Source of the DNA: Streptomyces sp. Edi2
GTDB taxonomy: Bacteria; Actinomycetota; Actinomycetes; Streptomycetales; Streptomycetaceae
NCBI RefSeq assembly: GCF_040253635.1
Contig: NZ_JBEJGX010000003.1
Coordinates: forward strand, 5,915,501 to 5,979,500
Direction: 5' to 3'
DNA length: 64,000 nt
In this document: one piece after another, positions 34,495 through 44,412 of the stretch
How the letters are laid out: each line of letters opens with the position of its first letter
How positions within the stretch are numbered: position 1 is the first letter of the stretch
Notes under the pieces: model-generated
The model's input: only the letters and a program-made list of their open reading frames with translations
Told to the model about the DNA's origin: nothing
The model's database searches: none
Translations under genes and position numbers: made by a program

Positions 34495-36684
34495 TCAGGG
34501 CGCCATCCCCAACGACCTCTTGAGGAAGTCCACCTGGAGCAGCAGCAGGTTTTCGGCCACCTGCTCCTGCGAGGCCATATGCGTCACGCCGGACAGCGGC
34601 AGCACCTCGTGCCGGCGGCCCGCCGCCAGCAGCGCCGAGGAGAGCCGCAGCGCGTGCGCCACCACGACGTTGTCGTCCGCGAGGCCGTGCACGATCATCA
34701 TCGGGCGGTGCGGCTCGACCGCCCCGGACAGCCCGTCGTCCGTGATCAGCGAGTTCGCGGCGTAGACCGCCGGCTCCTCGTCCGGGTGGCCGAGATACCG
34801 CTCCTGGTAATGGGTGTCGTACAGACGCAGATCGGTCACCGGTGCGCCGACCACCGCCGCGTGGAAGACATCGGGGCGGCGCAGCGCCGCGAGCCCCGCG
34901 AGATAGCCGCCGAAGGACCAGCCGCGGATCGCCACCCGCTCCATGTCCAGGGGAAAGGATCCGGCCAGTGCCTGGAGCGCGTGGACCTGGTCGTCCAGGG
35001 CGACCTCCGCGACGTCGCGGCACATCGCCTTCTCCCACGCGGGGGAGCGGCCCGGAGTGCCCCGGCCGTCCGCCACGATCACCGCGAACCCCTGGTCGGC
35101 GAACCACTGGGAGGTCAGATGGGCGTGGTGCGCGGCCACCACCCGCTGGCCGTGCGGACCGCCGTACGGGTCCATCAGCACCGGCAGCGGACCGTCGCCC
35201 TCCTGGTAGCCGGTGGGCAGCAGCACCGCGCACGGAATCCGGCGTTCCCCGGCCTGGACGAGCCGGGGGCGGGCGGTCAGCACCGGCTCCTCGGCGCAGG
35301 AGCCGATGGAGGCGAGGACCTTCTCGCCGCCGTCGGGATCCAGCCGCACCACGTCCACCTGGGTGCCGGGCCGCTCCAGCGACGCCTGTGACAGCACGGC
35401 GACCGAGCCACCGCGCACCGCGGAGGACACCGTCGGATACGCACGCTCGCCGACCCGCTCCCAGCCGCCCTGGTCACCGCTGCCGCGGAACCAGGCGCGG
35501 TAGACGCCGATGTCGTGCATGTCGGTGCCGCTCGCGGAGAACAGGACATCGTCCTCGCCGATATCGAGAACGGCCCTCACGTGCAGCGGAGCGCCGGTCA
35601 GCGGGCGGGCGCCGACGAACAGTTTCCGCGCGCCGCCCTCGTCCGAGATCCGCACCAGCCGTCCGTCCGGCGTCCAGGCCGGCGCCCCGGGGAACGGCTC
35701 AACCCACGCCTCGTCCTCCTCCTCGTGCACCGTCCTGGTCGTACCGGTCGCGGTGTCGACGGCCAGATAGCGCTGGTCGCGCTGGTCGCGGGCCTGGACG
35801 AGCAGCAGCGGCGGCCCGGCCGCCGACCAGTGGACGCGCGCAAGATAGGGGTAGCGCTCGGTGTCCCAGCCGATGTCCGTGCGCGAGCCGTCCAGGCCGA
35901 ACAGCGTCAGCGTGACCCCGGCGTTGCGGGTGCCCGCCGCCGGGTACGCGACCCGCACGGGCTCCCGGTCCGGATGGGCGGGGTCGGCGATCCACCAGCG
36001 CTGCACCGGCGCCTCGTCGACCCGCGCCGCCAGCACCGCAGCGCTGTCCGGGGACCACCAAAAGCCCCGGTAGCGGCCCATCTCCTCGGCCGCGATGAAC
36101 TCCGCCAACCCCCAGGTCACCTCCGGCCCGTCGGGCTCGGCCAGCACCCGGTCCACCGGTCCGGCGCCCGCGGGACCGCCGTTGTCCTCGTCCGTGGTCG
36201 TGGCACCGTCCACCGCGACCACCCGCAGCCGGCCGTCCGCCACAAAGGCCACCTGCCGGCCGTCCGGCGAGGGGCGGGGGTCCACGACCGGCCCCTGGAC
36301 GGGGAGTTCACGGGTGGTGCCGGCCCGCAGCTCGGAGACGAACAGCCGGCCGGAGAGGGTGAACGCCGCCAACTCCACGGCGGCGTCCGTCGCATAGCCG
36401 ACGATGCCCGCCGAGCTCTCCCGGCTGCGCTCGCGGCGGGCCCGCTCCTGTGGTGGCAGGTCCTCCTCGGCTCCGGCCAGCAGAGTCTGCGGATCGGCGG
36501 CCGGGAACTCCTGTCCCGATTCCAGATCGAGCACCCACAACTGCTGGCTGCGGTCGCTGCCCGAACGGGAACGGAGGAAGACGACACGCGCGCCGTCGGG
36601 GGAGAGGGCGTAGCCGCGTGGTGCGCCGAGAGTGAAGCGCTGCGTACGGGCGTATTGCCGCGGGAACGAAGGCTGTCCGGTCAT
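34495..36684 (-). CDS. S9 family (prolyl oligopeptidase/DPP-IV-like) serine peptidase
   Basis: S9 peptidases cleave short peptides, often after proline, with a beta-propeller gate over an alpha/beta hydrolase domain. In this 729-residue product the N-terminal 450 residues contain WD-like strands (LSPDGARVVF, PSPDGRQVAFV), and the catalytic part has GWSFGG with Ser590, Asp in HGLADDNV and His in GVTHMA. No signal peptide is visible, so it is likely cytoplasmic and could degrade peptides imported by the neighbouring transporters. Start ATG 36684 has a weak ribosome binding site but matches the expected length. Confidence 0.92.
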   Translation of the reverse strand: MTGQPSFPRQYARTQRFTLGAPRGYALSPDGARVVFLRSRSGSDRSQQLWVLDLESGQEFPAADPQTLLAGAEEDLPPQERARRERSRESSAGIVGYATDAAVELAAFTLSGRLFVSELRAGTTRELPVQGPVVDPRPSPDGRQVAFVADGRLRVVAVDGATTTDEDNGGPAGAGPVDRVLAEPDGPEVTWGLAEFIAAEEMGRYRGFWWSPDSAAVLAARVDEAPVQRWWIADPAHPDREPVRVAYPAAGTRNAGVTLTLFGLDGSRTDIGWDTERYPYLARVHWSAAGPPLLLVQARDQRDQRYLAVDTATGTTRTVHEEEDEAWVEPFPGAPAWTPDGRLVRISDEGGARKLFVGARPLTGAPLHVRAVLDIGEDDVLFSASGTDMHDIGVYRAWFRGSGDQGGWERVGERAYPTVSSAVRGGSVAVLSQASLERPGTQVDVVRLDPDGGEKVLASIGSCAEEPVLTARPRLVQAGERRIPCAVLLPTGYQEGDGPLPVLMDPYGGPHGQRVVAAHHAHLTSQWFADQGFAVIVADGRGTPGRSPAWEKAMCRDVAEVALDDQVHALQALAGSFPLDMERVAIRGWSFGGYLAGLAALRRPDVFHAAVVGAPVTDLRLYDTHYQERYLGHPDEEPAVYAANSLITDDGLSGAVEPHRPMMIVHGLADDNVVVAHALRLSSALLAAGRRHEVLPLSGVTHMASQEQVAENLLLLQVDFLKRSLGMAP

Positions 36685-36916
36685 GGGCCGAGCCTAAAGG
36701 GGGGACCGGCTCACCGTGGTCGCGCTCGTGAAGATCGTGTGCGCCCCCGTTCTGCTTCCGTGCTCCGACTTATGCGCTAGGACGGAAAGTTATGATCTCT
36801 TGGGTGCCGTGGGTACGGGGTAAAGAGCCCTTGGCATACCCGGTGCGCGGGTTCGTGGAGACGGCCCGTGTGCCACCAACTCTGTCCGGACCCCGAGTAC
36901 TTGGAGGTGAGCCGCC

Positions 36917-37111
36917 GTGGCACTCTCGATTTCGGCGGTGGTGCTGCTGGCGATCATCGTCTTCTTGCTTGTCAAGAAGTCCGGACTGAAGGCCCCGCAT
37001 GCCTTGGTGTGCATGCTGCTGGGCTTCTATCTGGCCAGCTCGTCCATCGCGCCGACGATCAAGCAGCTGACGACGAACGTCGCGGGCATGCTCGGGAACA
37101 TCAAGTTCTGA
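36917..37111 (+). CDS. Small membrane protein (64 residues)
   Basis: The 64-residue product has two hydrophobic stretches (about 5-18 and 28-45) separated by VKKSGLKAPH, and a C-terminal amphipathic part. GTG 36917 follows a strong GGAGGTGA. It resembles small membrane proteins widespread in Streptomyces, whose function I cannot state. It lies 131 bases before mshB in the same direction. Confidence 0.75.
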   Translation: MALSISAVVLLAIIVFLLVKKSGLKAPHALVCMLLGFYLASSSIAPTIKQLTTNVAGMLGNIKF

Positions 37112-37242
37112 CCGGCGCTCGCCCGGTCCCGTTCTGCCCTCGCCCGGTCCCGTCCGTCGCATGCCCGTCCTCCGGCCGGGCGTGCGGGGGCCGGCCGGGA
37201 TCGCCCGTGGGAGGCGGGGCGGGCGGCTCGTAGGCTGTCGGT

Positions 37243-38229
37243 ATGAGTCCTCAGCCCGCTCCGTCCCGGTCGGTCCCCTCCGGGGGAAGCGCTTCGAGCC
37301 CGGCTTCTTCCCGCCGGCTGCTGCTGGTGCATGCGCACCCCGACGACGAGTCGATCGTCAATGGCGTGACCATGGCCAAGTACGCGGCCGAAGGTGCGCT
37401 GGTCACCCTGGTGACCTGCACGCTCGGCGAGGAGGGCGAGGTCATCCCGCCCGAGCTCGCGCACCTCGCGCCGGACCGTGACGACACCCTCGGCCCGTAC
37501 CGCGCCGGCGAGCTGGCCGCGGCGATGGAGGCCCTGGGCGTCACGGACCACCGCTTCCTCGGCGGTCCTGGCCGCTACCGGGACTCCGGGATGATGGGCG
37601 CGGTGCAAAACGAGCGGCCGGACGCCTTCTGGCAGGCCCCGCTCGACGAGGCGGCCGCCGATCTGGTGGCCGTGATCCGGGAGGTCAGGCCGCAGGTCCT
37701 GGTCGCCTACGACCCGGACGGCGGGTACGGCCATCCCGATCACATCCAGGCCCACCGGGTGGCGATGCGCGGTGCCGAGCTGGCCGCGCAGGCGGATTTC
37801 CGGCCCGAGCTGGGCGGTGCGCATGCGATCGGGAAGATCTACTGGAACTGCACCCCCCGGTCCGTGGTCGAGGAGGGCTTCGCGCGGCTGCACGCGGCCG
37901 GTCACGGCTTCCCCGGAGTCGCCACCGTCGACGATGTGCCGGGCGTGGTGCCGGACTCCGAGGTCACGGCGGCCCTCCACGGTGATCCTGCGCAGATCGC
38001 CGCCAAGACGGCGGCGATGCGGGCGCACTACACCCAGATCGCGGTCGACGGGCCGTTCTTCGCGCTCTCCAACGACTTGGGCCAGCCGCTGTTCGGCTCG
38101 GAACACTATCGGCTGGTGCACGGTGTCCCGGGCGCCGCGGTGGGCGCACACGAGGACGATCTGTTCGCGGGTGTGAGCGAAATGCTGGGTATGGAGGAGA
38201 GTGTCCGTATCGAGGAGGTGGCGGAATGA
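37243..38229 (+). CDS. mshB: Mycothiol biosynthesis N-acetylglucosaminyl-inositol deacetylase MshB
   Basis: MshB removes the acetyl group from GlcNAc-inositol, the second step of mycothiol synthesis. The 328-residue product has the zinc motif HAHPDDE (His32, Asp35), the pathway-specific [28 protein letters not shown] and the second metal site [12 protein letters not shown]. The first 25 residues are Ser/Pro-rich. ATG 37243 was chosen from the conserved fold start. The next gene overlaps its stop by an ATGA tetranucleotide, so the two are translationally coupled. Confidence 0.95.
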   Translation: MSPQPAPSRSVPSGGSASSPASSRRLLLVHAHPDDESIVNGVTMAKYAAEGALVTLVTCTLGEEGEVIPPELAHLAPDRDDTLGPYRAGELAAAMEALGVTDHRFLGGPGRYRDSGMMGAVQNERPDAFWQAPLDEAAADLVAVIREVRPQVLVAYDPDGGYGHPDHIQAHRVAMRGAELAAQADFRPELGGAHAIGKIYWNCTPRSVVEEGFARLHAAGHGFPGVATVDDVPGVVPDSEVTAALHGDPAQIAAKTAAMRAHYTQIAVDGPFFALSNDLGQPLFGSEHYRLVHGVPGAAVGAHEDDLFAGVSEMLGMEESVRIEEVAE

Positions 38230-38822
38230 GTGCGGCGAAGGGCGGCGGGGGCGACGCCGGAGAAAACGGCCGGGCGGCCGCCGGTAAGGGTGGTGCGGCC
38301 GCCGGTGGCAAGGGTGACGCGGCTTCCGGTGGCAAGGGCGGCGCGGCCTCCCGTGAGGGGCAGCGGTCGAGGGCGGGCTCGGGCGGCGGGCCCGGTGTGC
38401 GGTCCGGTGTCCCCGTGGTGCCGTCGGCCGGTGCCGCGCTGACCGCGCCGCTGACGCCGGGCCGGGTGGGCATATATGTGCTTCTTCTGGTCGCGGGCGT
38501 GCTGGTCGCCCTCGCCGGAACGCTGGTACAAGCGGCCTGGTTCCCCGGCGGGTTGGTACTGGCGCTGGCCGGGGTCGCCGGCCTCTTCTACGGTGGCGTC
38601 CGGGCGACCGGCACCTCCGCGGGCGTGCTGGTGCCCGGAGGGGCCTGGCTGGTGACGGTGTTCCTGCTGCTCGGCAACGTCCGGCCGGAAGGCGACTTTC
38701 TTTTCGGTGCGGGGGTCGGTTCGTACATCTTCCTGCTGGGCGGCATCCTGGTCGCTGTGATCTGTGCCACCGCCGCCCAGATGCGCACGACGGGCGCCCG
38801 GTACGGGCGAGTTGGCGGATGA
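38226..38822 (+). CDS. Four-helix membrane protein coupled to mshB (DUF6113-type)
   Basis: The 198-residue protein has a long Gly/Ala/Lys-rich N-terminus (about 1-75) followed by four hydrophobic segments (about 82-100, 105-122, 130-148 and 160-180). It overlaps mshB by four bases (ATGA). The family is commonly found next to mshB in Streptomyces; its role is unknown. A link to mycothiol metabolism is only suggested by coupling. Confidence 0.75.
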   Translation: MSAAKGGGGDAGENGRAAAGKGGAAAGGKGDAASGGKGGAASREGQRSRAGSGGGPGVRSGVPVVPSAGAALTAPLTPGRVGIYVLLLVAGVLVALAGTLVQAAWFPGGLVLALAGVAGLFYGGVRATGTSAGVLVPGGAWLVTVFLLLGNVRPEGDFLFGAGVGSYIFLLGGILVAVICATAAQMRTTGARYGRVGG

Positions 38823-38965
38823 CGTGGTCCATACCGGGACGGATGCCGCGCGGGTCGGGGTGAACGGACCGGGTACCGGGGGTTTGCCCGCGGCGGCGGT
38901 GTTCGTACGCTCCCCGGGTGCCCGCCCGCGGCGGACAGTATGGTGGTGCGCGCCGTCGCGCCGCC

Positions 38966-38995
38966 CTGGGGGCACCCCCCGGCCTGTGGCCGGGG
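38966..38995. repeat. Interspersed hairpin element (GGGGGCACCCCCC type), copy 1
   Basis: The segment beginning CTGGGGGCACCCCCC continues into the stem CCCCGGCC-TGT-GGCCGGGG at 38977-38995. A related element occurs near 49211. Similar short hairpin repeats recur in intergenic Streptomyces DNA. Confidence 0.5.
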
Positions 38996-39037
38996 ATCAT
39001 CTCTGACGAGCGGCGGAGCCAACCGGGAGAACCTGCT

Positions 39038-41215
39038 TTGAGTCGTGAATCTGACAGTTCGTCCTCCGGCCCTCAGGGCCGTGGCGGAGCCGCGTACCCA
39101 TCAGGGACGCCGCCGTACGGCTCGCCCAGGGGAGATGCCGACGAGGCGCCGGCGCCCGGTGCCGCGGCGCAGCCGGAGGAGCCCAAAACCGAGACCACAC
39201 TGACGACGCGGATCAAGATCAACATTCCGGGGTCGCGCCCCATCCCGCCGGTCGTCGTGCGCAAGCCCGTCGGTGAGGAGTCCGGCATGAACGGATCGGG
39301 TGCATCCGGCGGTCCCGCCGGTTCCCGCGGTACGCCCCGCCCTGCCCGCGGCAGCGAGCGGAACGCGGAGCGTACGGCGAACACCCCCCGGCCCGAGGCC
39401 CCGGCGGACGAGGCCCCCGCGGGCGGCCAGGCCGAGAAGACCAGCGACTGGTTCGCGCCGCGCAAGTCGCAGGCCGGATCCGGCGGGCAGTCCTCCACCG
39501 GCTCCCATGCCGTGCCGCCCGCCCCTGGCGGTGCGACCCCGCCGCGTGCCCCGTCCGGCGCCAAGCCACAGCAGCGCCCCGACCTTCCGTACTTCTCGGA
39601 CAACCCGGCCCCGCAGGACGGCGCGTCGCCGTTCGACGGCGGCGCCGGGCCCGGCGGCGGTGCGCGCCAGGGCGGCGGCTCGCCGTTCGACAGCGGTCCG
39701 CGCGGCGGCGGTTCGCCGTACGAGGAGGGTCCGCGCGGCGGGGGTTCGCCGTTCGACGGTGCGGCCTCCGGCGGCGGTACGCCGTTCGACGCACCCGCCG
39801 GGCCCGCCCGTGAGCACACTCCGTTCGACGCCCCGGCGGGTGGCCCGAACGGTCCGACGACCGGGCCGGCGCGCGGCAGCTCCGCGCTCAACCTCCCGCC
39901 CGGCTTCAGCGACCCCGGCGCCGGCAGCGCGCCCCGGATCGACGACACCGCGGAGCTCACCCCGCAGCCGCCGGCGCCGCTGGCCGGGCCGGGCAGCGGC
40001 CTCGGCGCGCCCGGCGGTGTCACGGGTGGACTGCCCGGCGGGCCGAAGGGCACGGCGCCCGGCGGTCCTCAGGGCAAGGGCGGCGCGAAGGGCCCGCAGG
40101 GCGGCGGCCGCGACCGGGTGTCCGGCGACACGCTGGTCAGCGGCATCCCGAAGGTGCCCGGAGCCGACGGGCCGCCGTCGCCGTTCGCGGCAGGGCCGGC
40201 CGATGGCAGCGACCGGGCCGCGCCGAAGCCGCGGCCCAAGATCCCCGAGCCGATCAACCCGCCCAAGACGGGCCGCAACAAGCTCGTTCTCGTGGGCGTG
40301 GCCGTGGTGGTCCTGGCCGGTGTCGCCTACGGCGCCGGGCTGCTGCTCGACCACGCCGACGTGCCCAACGGCACCACCGCACTGGGCGTGGACATCGGCG
40401 GCACCACCAAGGAAGACGCCGTCAAGAAGCTGGAGACGGCACTCAAGGGCCGCCGCGCCACCCCGCTCAAGCTCACCGTGGACGGCAAGGCCGCGACCCT
40501 CGAACCCGACAAGGCCGGCCTGGACATCGACCCGCAGGCGACGGTCCGCAAGGCGGCCGGCCGGGACTACAACCCGGTCTCCGTCATCAGCTCGCTGTTC
40601 GGCGGTACCCGCCAGGCCGAGCCTGCGGTGGTCGTCGACGACGAGAAGCTGCAGATCGCGCTGGAGAACGCGGCGGGGCAGGCGGGCGCCGCCAAGGACG
40701 GCGGGATCACCTTCGAGAACGGCAAGGCGGTGCCGCACTACGGCGTGCCCCACAAGGCGATCGATGTGAAGGCGTCCAAGAAGAAGGTCACCGACGCCTA
40801 CCGCACCCGCGCCACGACCGGCAGCGACGCACCCGTGGTGCTGGCCGCCAGCACGCAGCGGCCGCAGGTCGACAAGGCCGCGGTGAACAAGGCGATGCAG
40901 CAGTTCGCCGAGCCCGCGATGTCCGGCCTGGTGACGGTCCGTACGGATGCGGCGCACACGGTCTCCTTCAGCCCGCAGAAGTCCATCCCGAAGTTCCTGT
41001 CGTTCAAGATCGTGGACGGCGGTCTGGTGCCGTACTACGACCGTCCGGCCCTCAAGCAGCTCTACGGCGACACCTTCAACGGCGTCACCGTGACCAAGGG
41101 CGATGGCTCCAAGCACCCGGTCAGCGTCGAGGAGGTGGCGAGCGCCGTCGGCAAGGCGCTTCTCGGCACCACCCCGGCCGAACGGGTCCAGACCATCGCC
41201 ACGAACGGCAACTGA
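39038..41215 (+). CDS. Large membrane protein with YoaR-type putative peptidoglycan-binding domains
   Basis: The 725-residue product starts with about 410 residues rich in Gly, Pro, Ala and Ser, including tandem SPFDGG/SPFDSG/SPYEEG units, then one transmembrane helix (about 414-436) and an extracytoplasmic part of about 290 residues. That part has the PG_binding_4 (YoaR-like) pattern: ALGVDIGGTTKEDAVKKLE, LTVDGKAATLEPDKAGLDID. These domains occur next to VanW or L,D-transpeptidase domains, but neither catalytic domain is present here, so a structural cell-wall role is inferred. TTG 39038 follows GGGAGAA; upstream in-frame DNA contains an interspersed hairpin, arguing against a longer start. 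Confidence 0.78.
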   Translation: MSRESDSSSSGPQGRGGAAYPSGTPPYGSPRGDADEAPAPGAAAQPEEPKTETTLTTRIKINIPGSRPIPPVVVRKPVGEESGMNGSGASGGPAGSRGTPRPARGSERNAERTANTPRPEAPADEAPAGGQAEKTSDWFAPRKSQAGSGGQSSTGSHAVPPAPGGATPPRAPSGAKPQQRPDLPYFSDNPAPQDGASPFDGGAGPGGGARQGGGSPFDSGPRGGGSPYEEGPRGGGSPFDGAASGGGTPFDAPAGPAREHTPFDAPAGGPNGPTTGPARGSSALNLPPGFSDPGAGSAPRIDDTAELTPQPPAPLAGPGSGLGAPGGVTGGLPGGPKGTAPGGPQGKGGAKGPQGGGRDRVSGDTLVSGIPKVPGADGPPSPFAAGPADGSDRAAPKPRPKIPEPINPPKTGRNKLVLVGVAVVVLAGVAYGAGLLLDHADVPNGTTALGVDIGGTTKEDAVKKLETALKGRRATPLKLTVDGKAATLEPDKAGLDIDPQATVRKAAGRDYNPVSVISSLFGGTRQAEPAVVVDDEKLQIALENAAGQAGAAKDGGITFENGKAVPHYGVPHKAIDVKASKKKVTDAYRTRATTGSDAPVVLAASTQRPQVDKAAVNKAMQQFAEPAMSGLVTVRTDAAHTVSFSPQKSIPKFLSFKIVDGGLVPYYDRPALKQLYGDTFNGVTVTKGDGSKHPVSVEEVASAVGKALLGTTPAERVQTIATNGN

Positions 41216-41290
41216 GCACCGCCACGATCGGCAACCGACCGCCGCCACGAACGGCCAACTGACCGCCGAGCGGCGCAAAGCCGCAGGTAA

Positions 41291-41347
41291 GAGGCCCCCG
41301 CAGGGCGTCTTCCCCGGAGCCCCCGGAGAAGACCCCTAGGGGGCCTC
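41291..41347 (+). terminator. Nested hairpin terminator
   Basis: Outer arms GAGGCCCC and GGGGCCTC enclose inner arms GTCTTC and GAAGAC, 75 bases after the preceding stop and before the ABC exporter gene. The structure fits a transcription end. Confidence 0.7.
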
Positions 41348-41351
41348 ACCC

Positions 41352-41365
41352 ATGACAGATGTCAT
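41352..41365. promoter_or_regulatory. Palindromic operator candidate ATGACAgaTGTCAT
   Basis: A perfect 6-2-6 palindrome lies 60 bases upstream of the ABC ATPase start, in the only promoter-bearing space of the operon. Its size fits a LuxR/NarL-type response regulator dimer such as the DesR-like protein encoded three genes later. Binding is inferred, not shown. Confidence 0.55.
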
Positions 41366-41424
41366 GCCACAGTGCATACAGCCGACACTGCCGCGCGCGG
41401 GCCGGATCCCGGAAGCTGAAGCAC

Positions 41425-42396
41425 ATGACGACCACAGCGACCACCACACCCACCACCGCGCAGGGGGCGGACCGGGCACCCGTGGTCAGCTTCCGGCAGG
41501 TCAGCAAGAGTTACGGCGCGGTGCGCGCGGTGGCCGACCTGGATCTGGAGCTGTCCCCGGGAGAGACCGTCGCGCTTCTCGGCCCGAACGGCGCGGGCAA
41601 GTCCTCGACCCTCGACCTGCTCCTCGGCCTGCGCAACGCCGACTCCGGCAGCGTCACCCTGTTCGGCACGACCCCGCAGCGCGCCATCGCGCAGGGCAAG
41701 GTCGGCGCGATGCTGCAGAGCGGCGGCCTGATGGACGGCGTCAAGGTCAAGGAGTTGGTCCAACTCGCCCGCGATCTGCACCCGCGCGGCTATCCGGTCG
41801 ACCGCATCCTGGCCACCGCCGGCATCACCGACATCGCCGACCGCCTGGTCGAAAAGCTCTCCGGCGGTCAGGCGCAGCGGGTGCGCTTCGCCCTCGCCAC
41901 GGCCGGTGCCAATGACCTGATCGTGCTGGACGAGCCGACCACCGGTATGGACGTCTCCGCCCGGCAGACCTTCTGGGGCGCGATGCGCCGGCAGGCCGAG
42001 CAGGGCCGTACGGTCCTCTTCGCGACGCACTACCTCGAAGAGGCCGACGAGGTCGCCGACCGGGTGATCGTGCTGCACCGCGGCCGGGTGCTGGCCGACG
42101 GTACCGCCGCCGAGATCAAGGCCAGGGCGGGCGCCCGCAGGGTCGGCTTCGAGCTCGACGAGCCGGCCGACCGCGAGGCACTGCAGAGCCTGCCGTCCCT
42201 GGCCGCCCTGGAGGTCTCCGGGCGCACGGTCCGCATCCAGTCCCACGACGCCGATGCCACCGTCCACGCCCTCTACGGCCTCGGCCTCTACCCGCACCAC
42301 CTCGAAGTCTCCGGCCTCGGCCTGGAGCAGGCCTTCATCGCCCTGACCACCGCTTCCGACGCGACCTCTGCCACCGCCGAGGAGGCGGCCCGATGA
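41425..42396 (+). CDS. ABC exporter ATPase
   Basis: The 323-residue ATPase has Walker A GPNGAGKSS, signature LSGGQAQR, Walker B LIVLDEPTTGMD and the H-loop ATHYLEEADEVADR, typical of DrrA/CcmA-type exporters. It powers the permease in the next gene, with which it shares an ATGA overlap. ATG 41425 follows GGAAG; an upstream in-frame start would lie across the palindrome. Its neighbours, a histidine kinase and a response regulator, suggest induction by membrane or antibiotic stress. Confidence 0.9.
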   Translation: MTTTATTTPTTAQGADRAPVVSFRQVSKSYGAVRAVADLDLELSPGETVALLGPNGAGKSSTLDLLLGLRNADSGSVTLFGTTPQRAIAQGKVGAMLQSGGLMDGVKVKELVQLARDLHPRGYPVDRILATAGITDIADRLVEKLSGGQAQRVRFALATAGANDLIVLDEPTTGMDVSARQTFWGAMRRQAEQGRTVLFATHYLEEADEVADRVIVLHRGRVLADGTAAEIKARAGARRVGFELDEPADREALQSLPSLAALEVSGRTVRIQSHDADATVHALYGLGLYPHHLEVSGLGLEQAFIALTTASDATSATAEEAAR

Positions 42397-43130
42397 CCAC
42401 TCTGATCAAGCTGGAGATCATCCGCGCCCTGCGCAACAAGAAGTTCATCTTCTTCTCGGTGATCTACCCGACGGTGCTGTACCTGATCATCGCCGGCGGT
42501 GCGGACAGCAAGCCGATCCCCGGCATGAAGCTGGACATGGGGCTCTATTTCATGGTGTCCATGGCGGCATTGGGCGCCATGACCGCCGTGCTGCTGGGCA
42601 ACAGCGAGCGCATCGCCAAGGAGCGGGAGAAGGGCTGGGTGCGGCAGCTGAGGCTGACGGCCCTGCCCGGACGCGGCTATGTCGCCGCCAAGATGGCCGC
42701 CGCCGCGACCGTCAGCCTGCCGTCGATCCTGCTGGTCATGATCGTCGCCGCGGCGGTCAAGGGCGTCCGGCTCGAGGCCTGGCAGTGGATATCCATCGCC
42801 GCCGGCACCTGGCTCGGCAGCTTCGTCTTCGCCGCCCTGGGCGTTGCCATCGGCTATCTGGCCACCGGTGACGCGGTCCGTCCGATCGCCATGCTGTGCT
42901 ACTTCGGCCTGGCCTTCCTCGGCGGCCTGTGGATGCCGCTGACGATCCTGCCGCAGTGGGCGCAGAACATCGCAGAATGGCTGCCGACACATGCGTACAC
43001 CGCGCTCGGCACCGCCGTGGAGGCCGGCGAGGCACCGCATGTGAAGGACATGGCCATACTGGCCGGGTATCTGCTGGTCTTCGCCGCCGGCGCGGCCTGG
43101 CTCTACCGCAAGGACACCCGGAAGGCATGA
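42393..43130 (+). CDS. ABC exporter permease (ABC-2 type)
   Basis: The 245-residue protein has six hydrophobic segments in the ABC-2 layout, with ALRNKKFIFFSVIYPTVLYL at the start and LGGLWMPLTILPQWAQNIAEWLP before the last helix. It forms the channel for the preceding ATPase. The start overlaps the ATPase stop (ATGA). The histidine kinase gene starts 11 bases after its stop. Confidence 0.9.
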   Translation: MTTLIKLEIIRALRNKKFIFFSVIYPTVLYLIIAGGADSKPIPGMKLDMGLYFMVSMAALGAMTAVLLGNSERIAKEREKGWVRQLRLTALPGRGYVAAKMAAAATVSLPSILLVMIVAAAVKGVRLEAWQWISIAAGTWLGSFVFAALGVAIGYLATGDAVRPIAMLCYFGLAFLGGLWMPLTILPQWAQNIAEWLPTHAYTALGTAVEAGEAPHVKDMAILAGYLLVFAAGAAWLYRKDTRKA

Positions 43131-43140
43131 GGCACAGGAG

Positions 43141-44385
43141 ATGGAGAGCGAGCCCTGGGCCGACGGCCCCGTGAGGATCGGGCAGGTGCCCCGCAACCGC
43201 CGCCAGGCGGTCGCCAAGACGATGTGGATCGGCGTCTGGCTGCTGTATCTGGCCGGGCCGGTGGGCCGGCTGCTGCAGGCCGGGGTCCCCACCGCCGAGC
43301 GGATCTGGGGCGGTCTGGGGCTCACCCTCTTCGTGCTCTCCTACGTGGTGCTGGTCTTCCGGCACATGTGGCGGAAGATGACCAGCCTGCTGCAGTACGG
43401 CGCGCCGGCCCTGATGCTGGCGCTGGCCACCGCGCTCTCGTGGACGCTGGGCTTCCCCTGGCTGGTGCTGTTCATCTTCACCAGCGTGGCCTGTGCCGTG
43501 GTGCTGCCCTGGCGGGAGTCCCGCTGGGCCATCCCCCTGGTGACCGTGGTGCTGCTCGCCGTCGGGGCGCGCTATCCGGAGATCCGCGGCTACTACCTCT
43601 TCGCCTACGGCCTGCCCTCGGTGGGCGTCGGTTTCATGATGGTCGGGGTGCAGCATCTGATCCATACGACCGCGGAGCTGCGCGCCGCCCGCGAGGAGGT
43701 CGCCCGCCTCGCCGCCAACGACGAACGGCTGCGGCTCGCCCGTGACCTGCACGACCTCCTCGGCCACTCCCTCTCGTTGATCACGCTCAAGAGCGAGCTG
43801 GCCGGACGGATGCTGCCCGACCGGCCCTCCGACGCCGCCCGGCAGGTCGCCGACATCGAGCAGGTCAGCAGGCAGGCGCTGGTCGATGTGCGGGAGGCCG
43901 TCACCGGCTATCGCCGGCCGCGGCTCGCCGTTGAACTGGCCGGGGCGCGGACCGCGCTGCGTACGGCAGGGGTGCGGGTCGTCGCCGACCCCGCGCTGGA
44001 GGGCGAATACCAGGGGCTGGCGACCGATGCGGAGAGCGTGCTGGCCTGGGCGCTGCGGGAGGCCGTGACCAATGTCGTACGGCACAGCGGCGCCCACCGC
44101 TGCGAGCTGTTGCTCGCCGAGGAGTGGGAGGCCGACGAGCGCCGCCGTCTGTGCCTGACGGTGATCGACGACGGCGCCGGCCCGCCCCGCACCCAGCACG
44201 ACGGCAACGGCCTCAGCGGCCTGCGCGAACGCCTCGCCCTGGCCGAAGGCCGCCTGGAAACCGGCCCCGCCCCGCACGGCCGCGGCTTCGCCCTCCGGGC
44301 CTCCGTACCCCTGGGCACGGCCCCGAGGAGTGCCGCGGCCCCCGCCCCGGAGATATCCCCCGAGCCCGTCATAGACCCGGCTTAG
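43141..44385 (+). CDS. DesK/NarL-type sensor histidine kinase
   Basis: The 414-residue kinase has five or six membrane segments in residues 25-180, a dimerisation helix with the phosphoacceptor RDLHDLLGHSL (His204), and a HATPase domain with EAVTNVVRHSGAH and DDGAGPP. It likely senses membrane state or a compound exported by the adjacent ABC system and phosphorylates the response regulator downstream. The C-terminal 30 residues are Ala/Pro-rich. Unusually, 273 bases of repetitive DNA separate it from the regulator gene. Confidence 0.9.
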   Translation: MESEPWADGPVRIGQVPRNRRQAVAKTMWIGVWLLYLAGPVGRLLQAGVPTAERIWGGLGLTLFVLSYVVLVFRHMWRKMTSLLQYGAPALMLALATALSWTLGFPWLVLFIFTSVACAVVLPWRESRWAIPLVTVVLLAVGARYPEIRGYYLFAYGLPSVGVGFMMVGVQHLIHTTAELRAAREEVARLAANDERLRLARDLHDLLGHSLSLITLKSELAGRMLPDRPSDAARQVADIEQVSRQALVDVREAVTGYRRPRLAVELAGARTALRTAGVRVVADPALEGEYQGLATDAESVLAWALREAVTNVVRHSGAHRCELLLAEEWEADERRRLCLTVIDDGAGPPRTQHDGNGLSGLRERLALAEGRLETGPAPHGRGFALRASVPLGTAPRSAAAPAPEISPEPVIDPA

Positions 44386-44412
44386 GTGTGCGGCCCGGTG
44401 CAGGTGTGCGGG

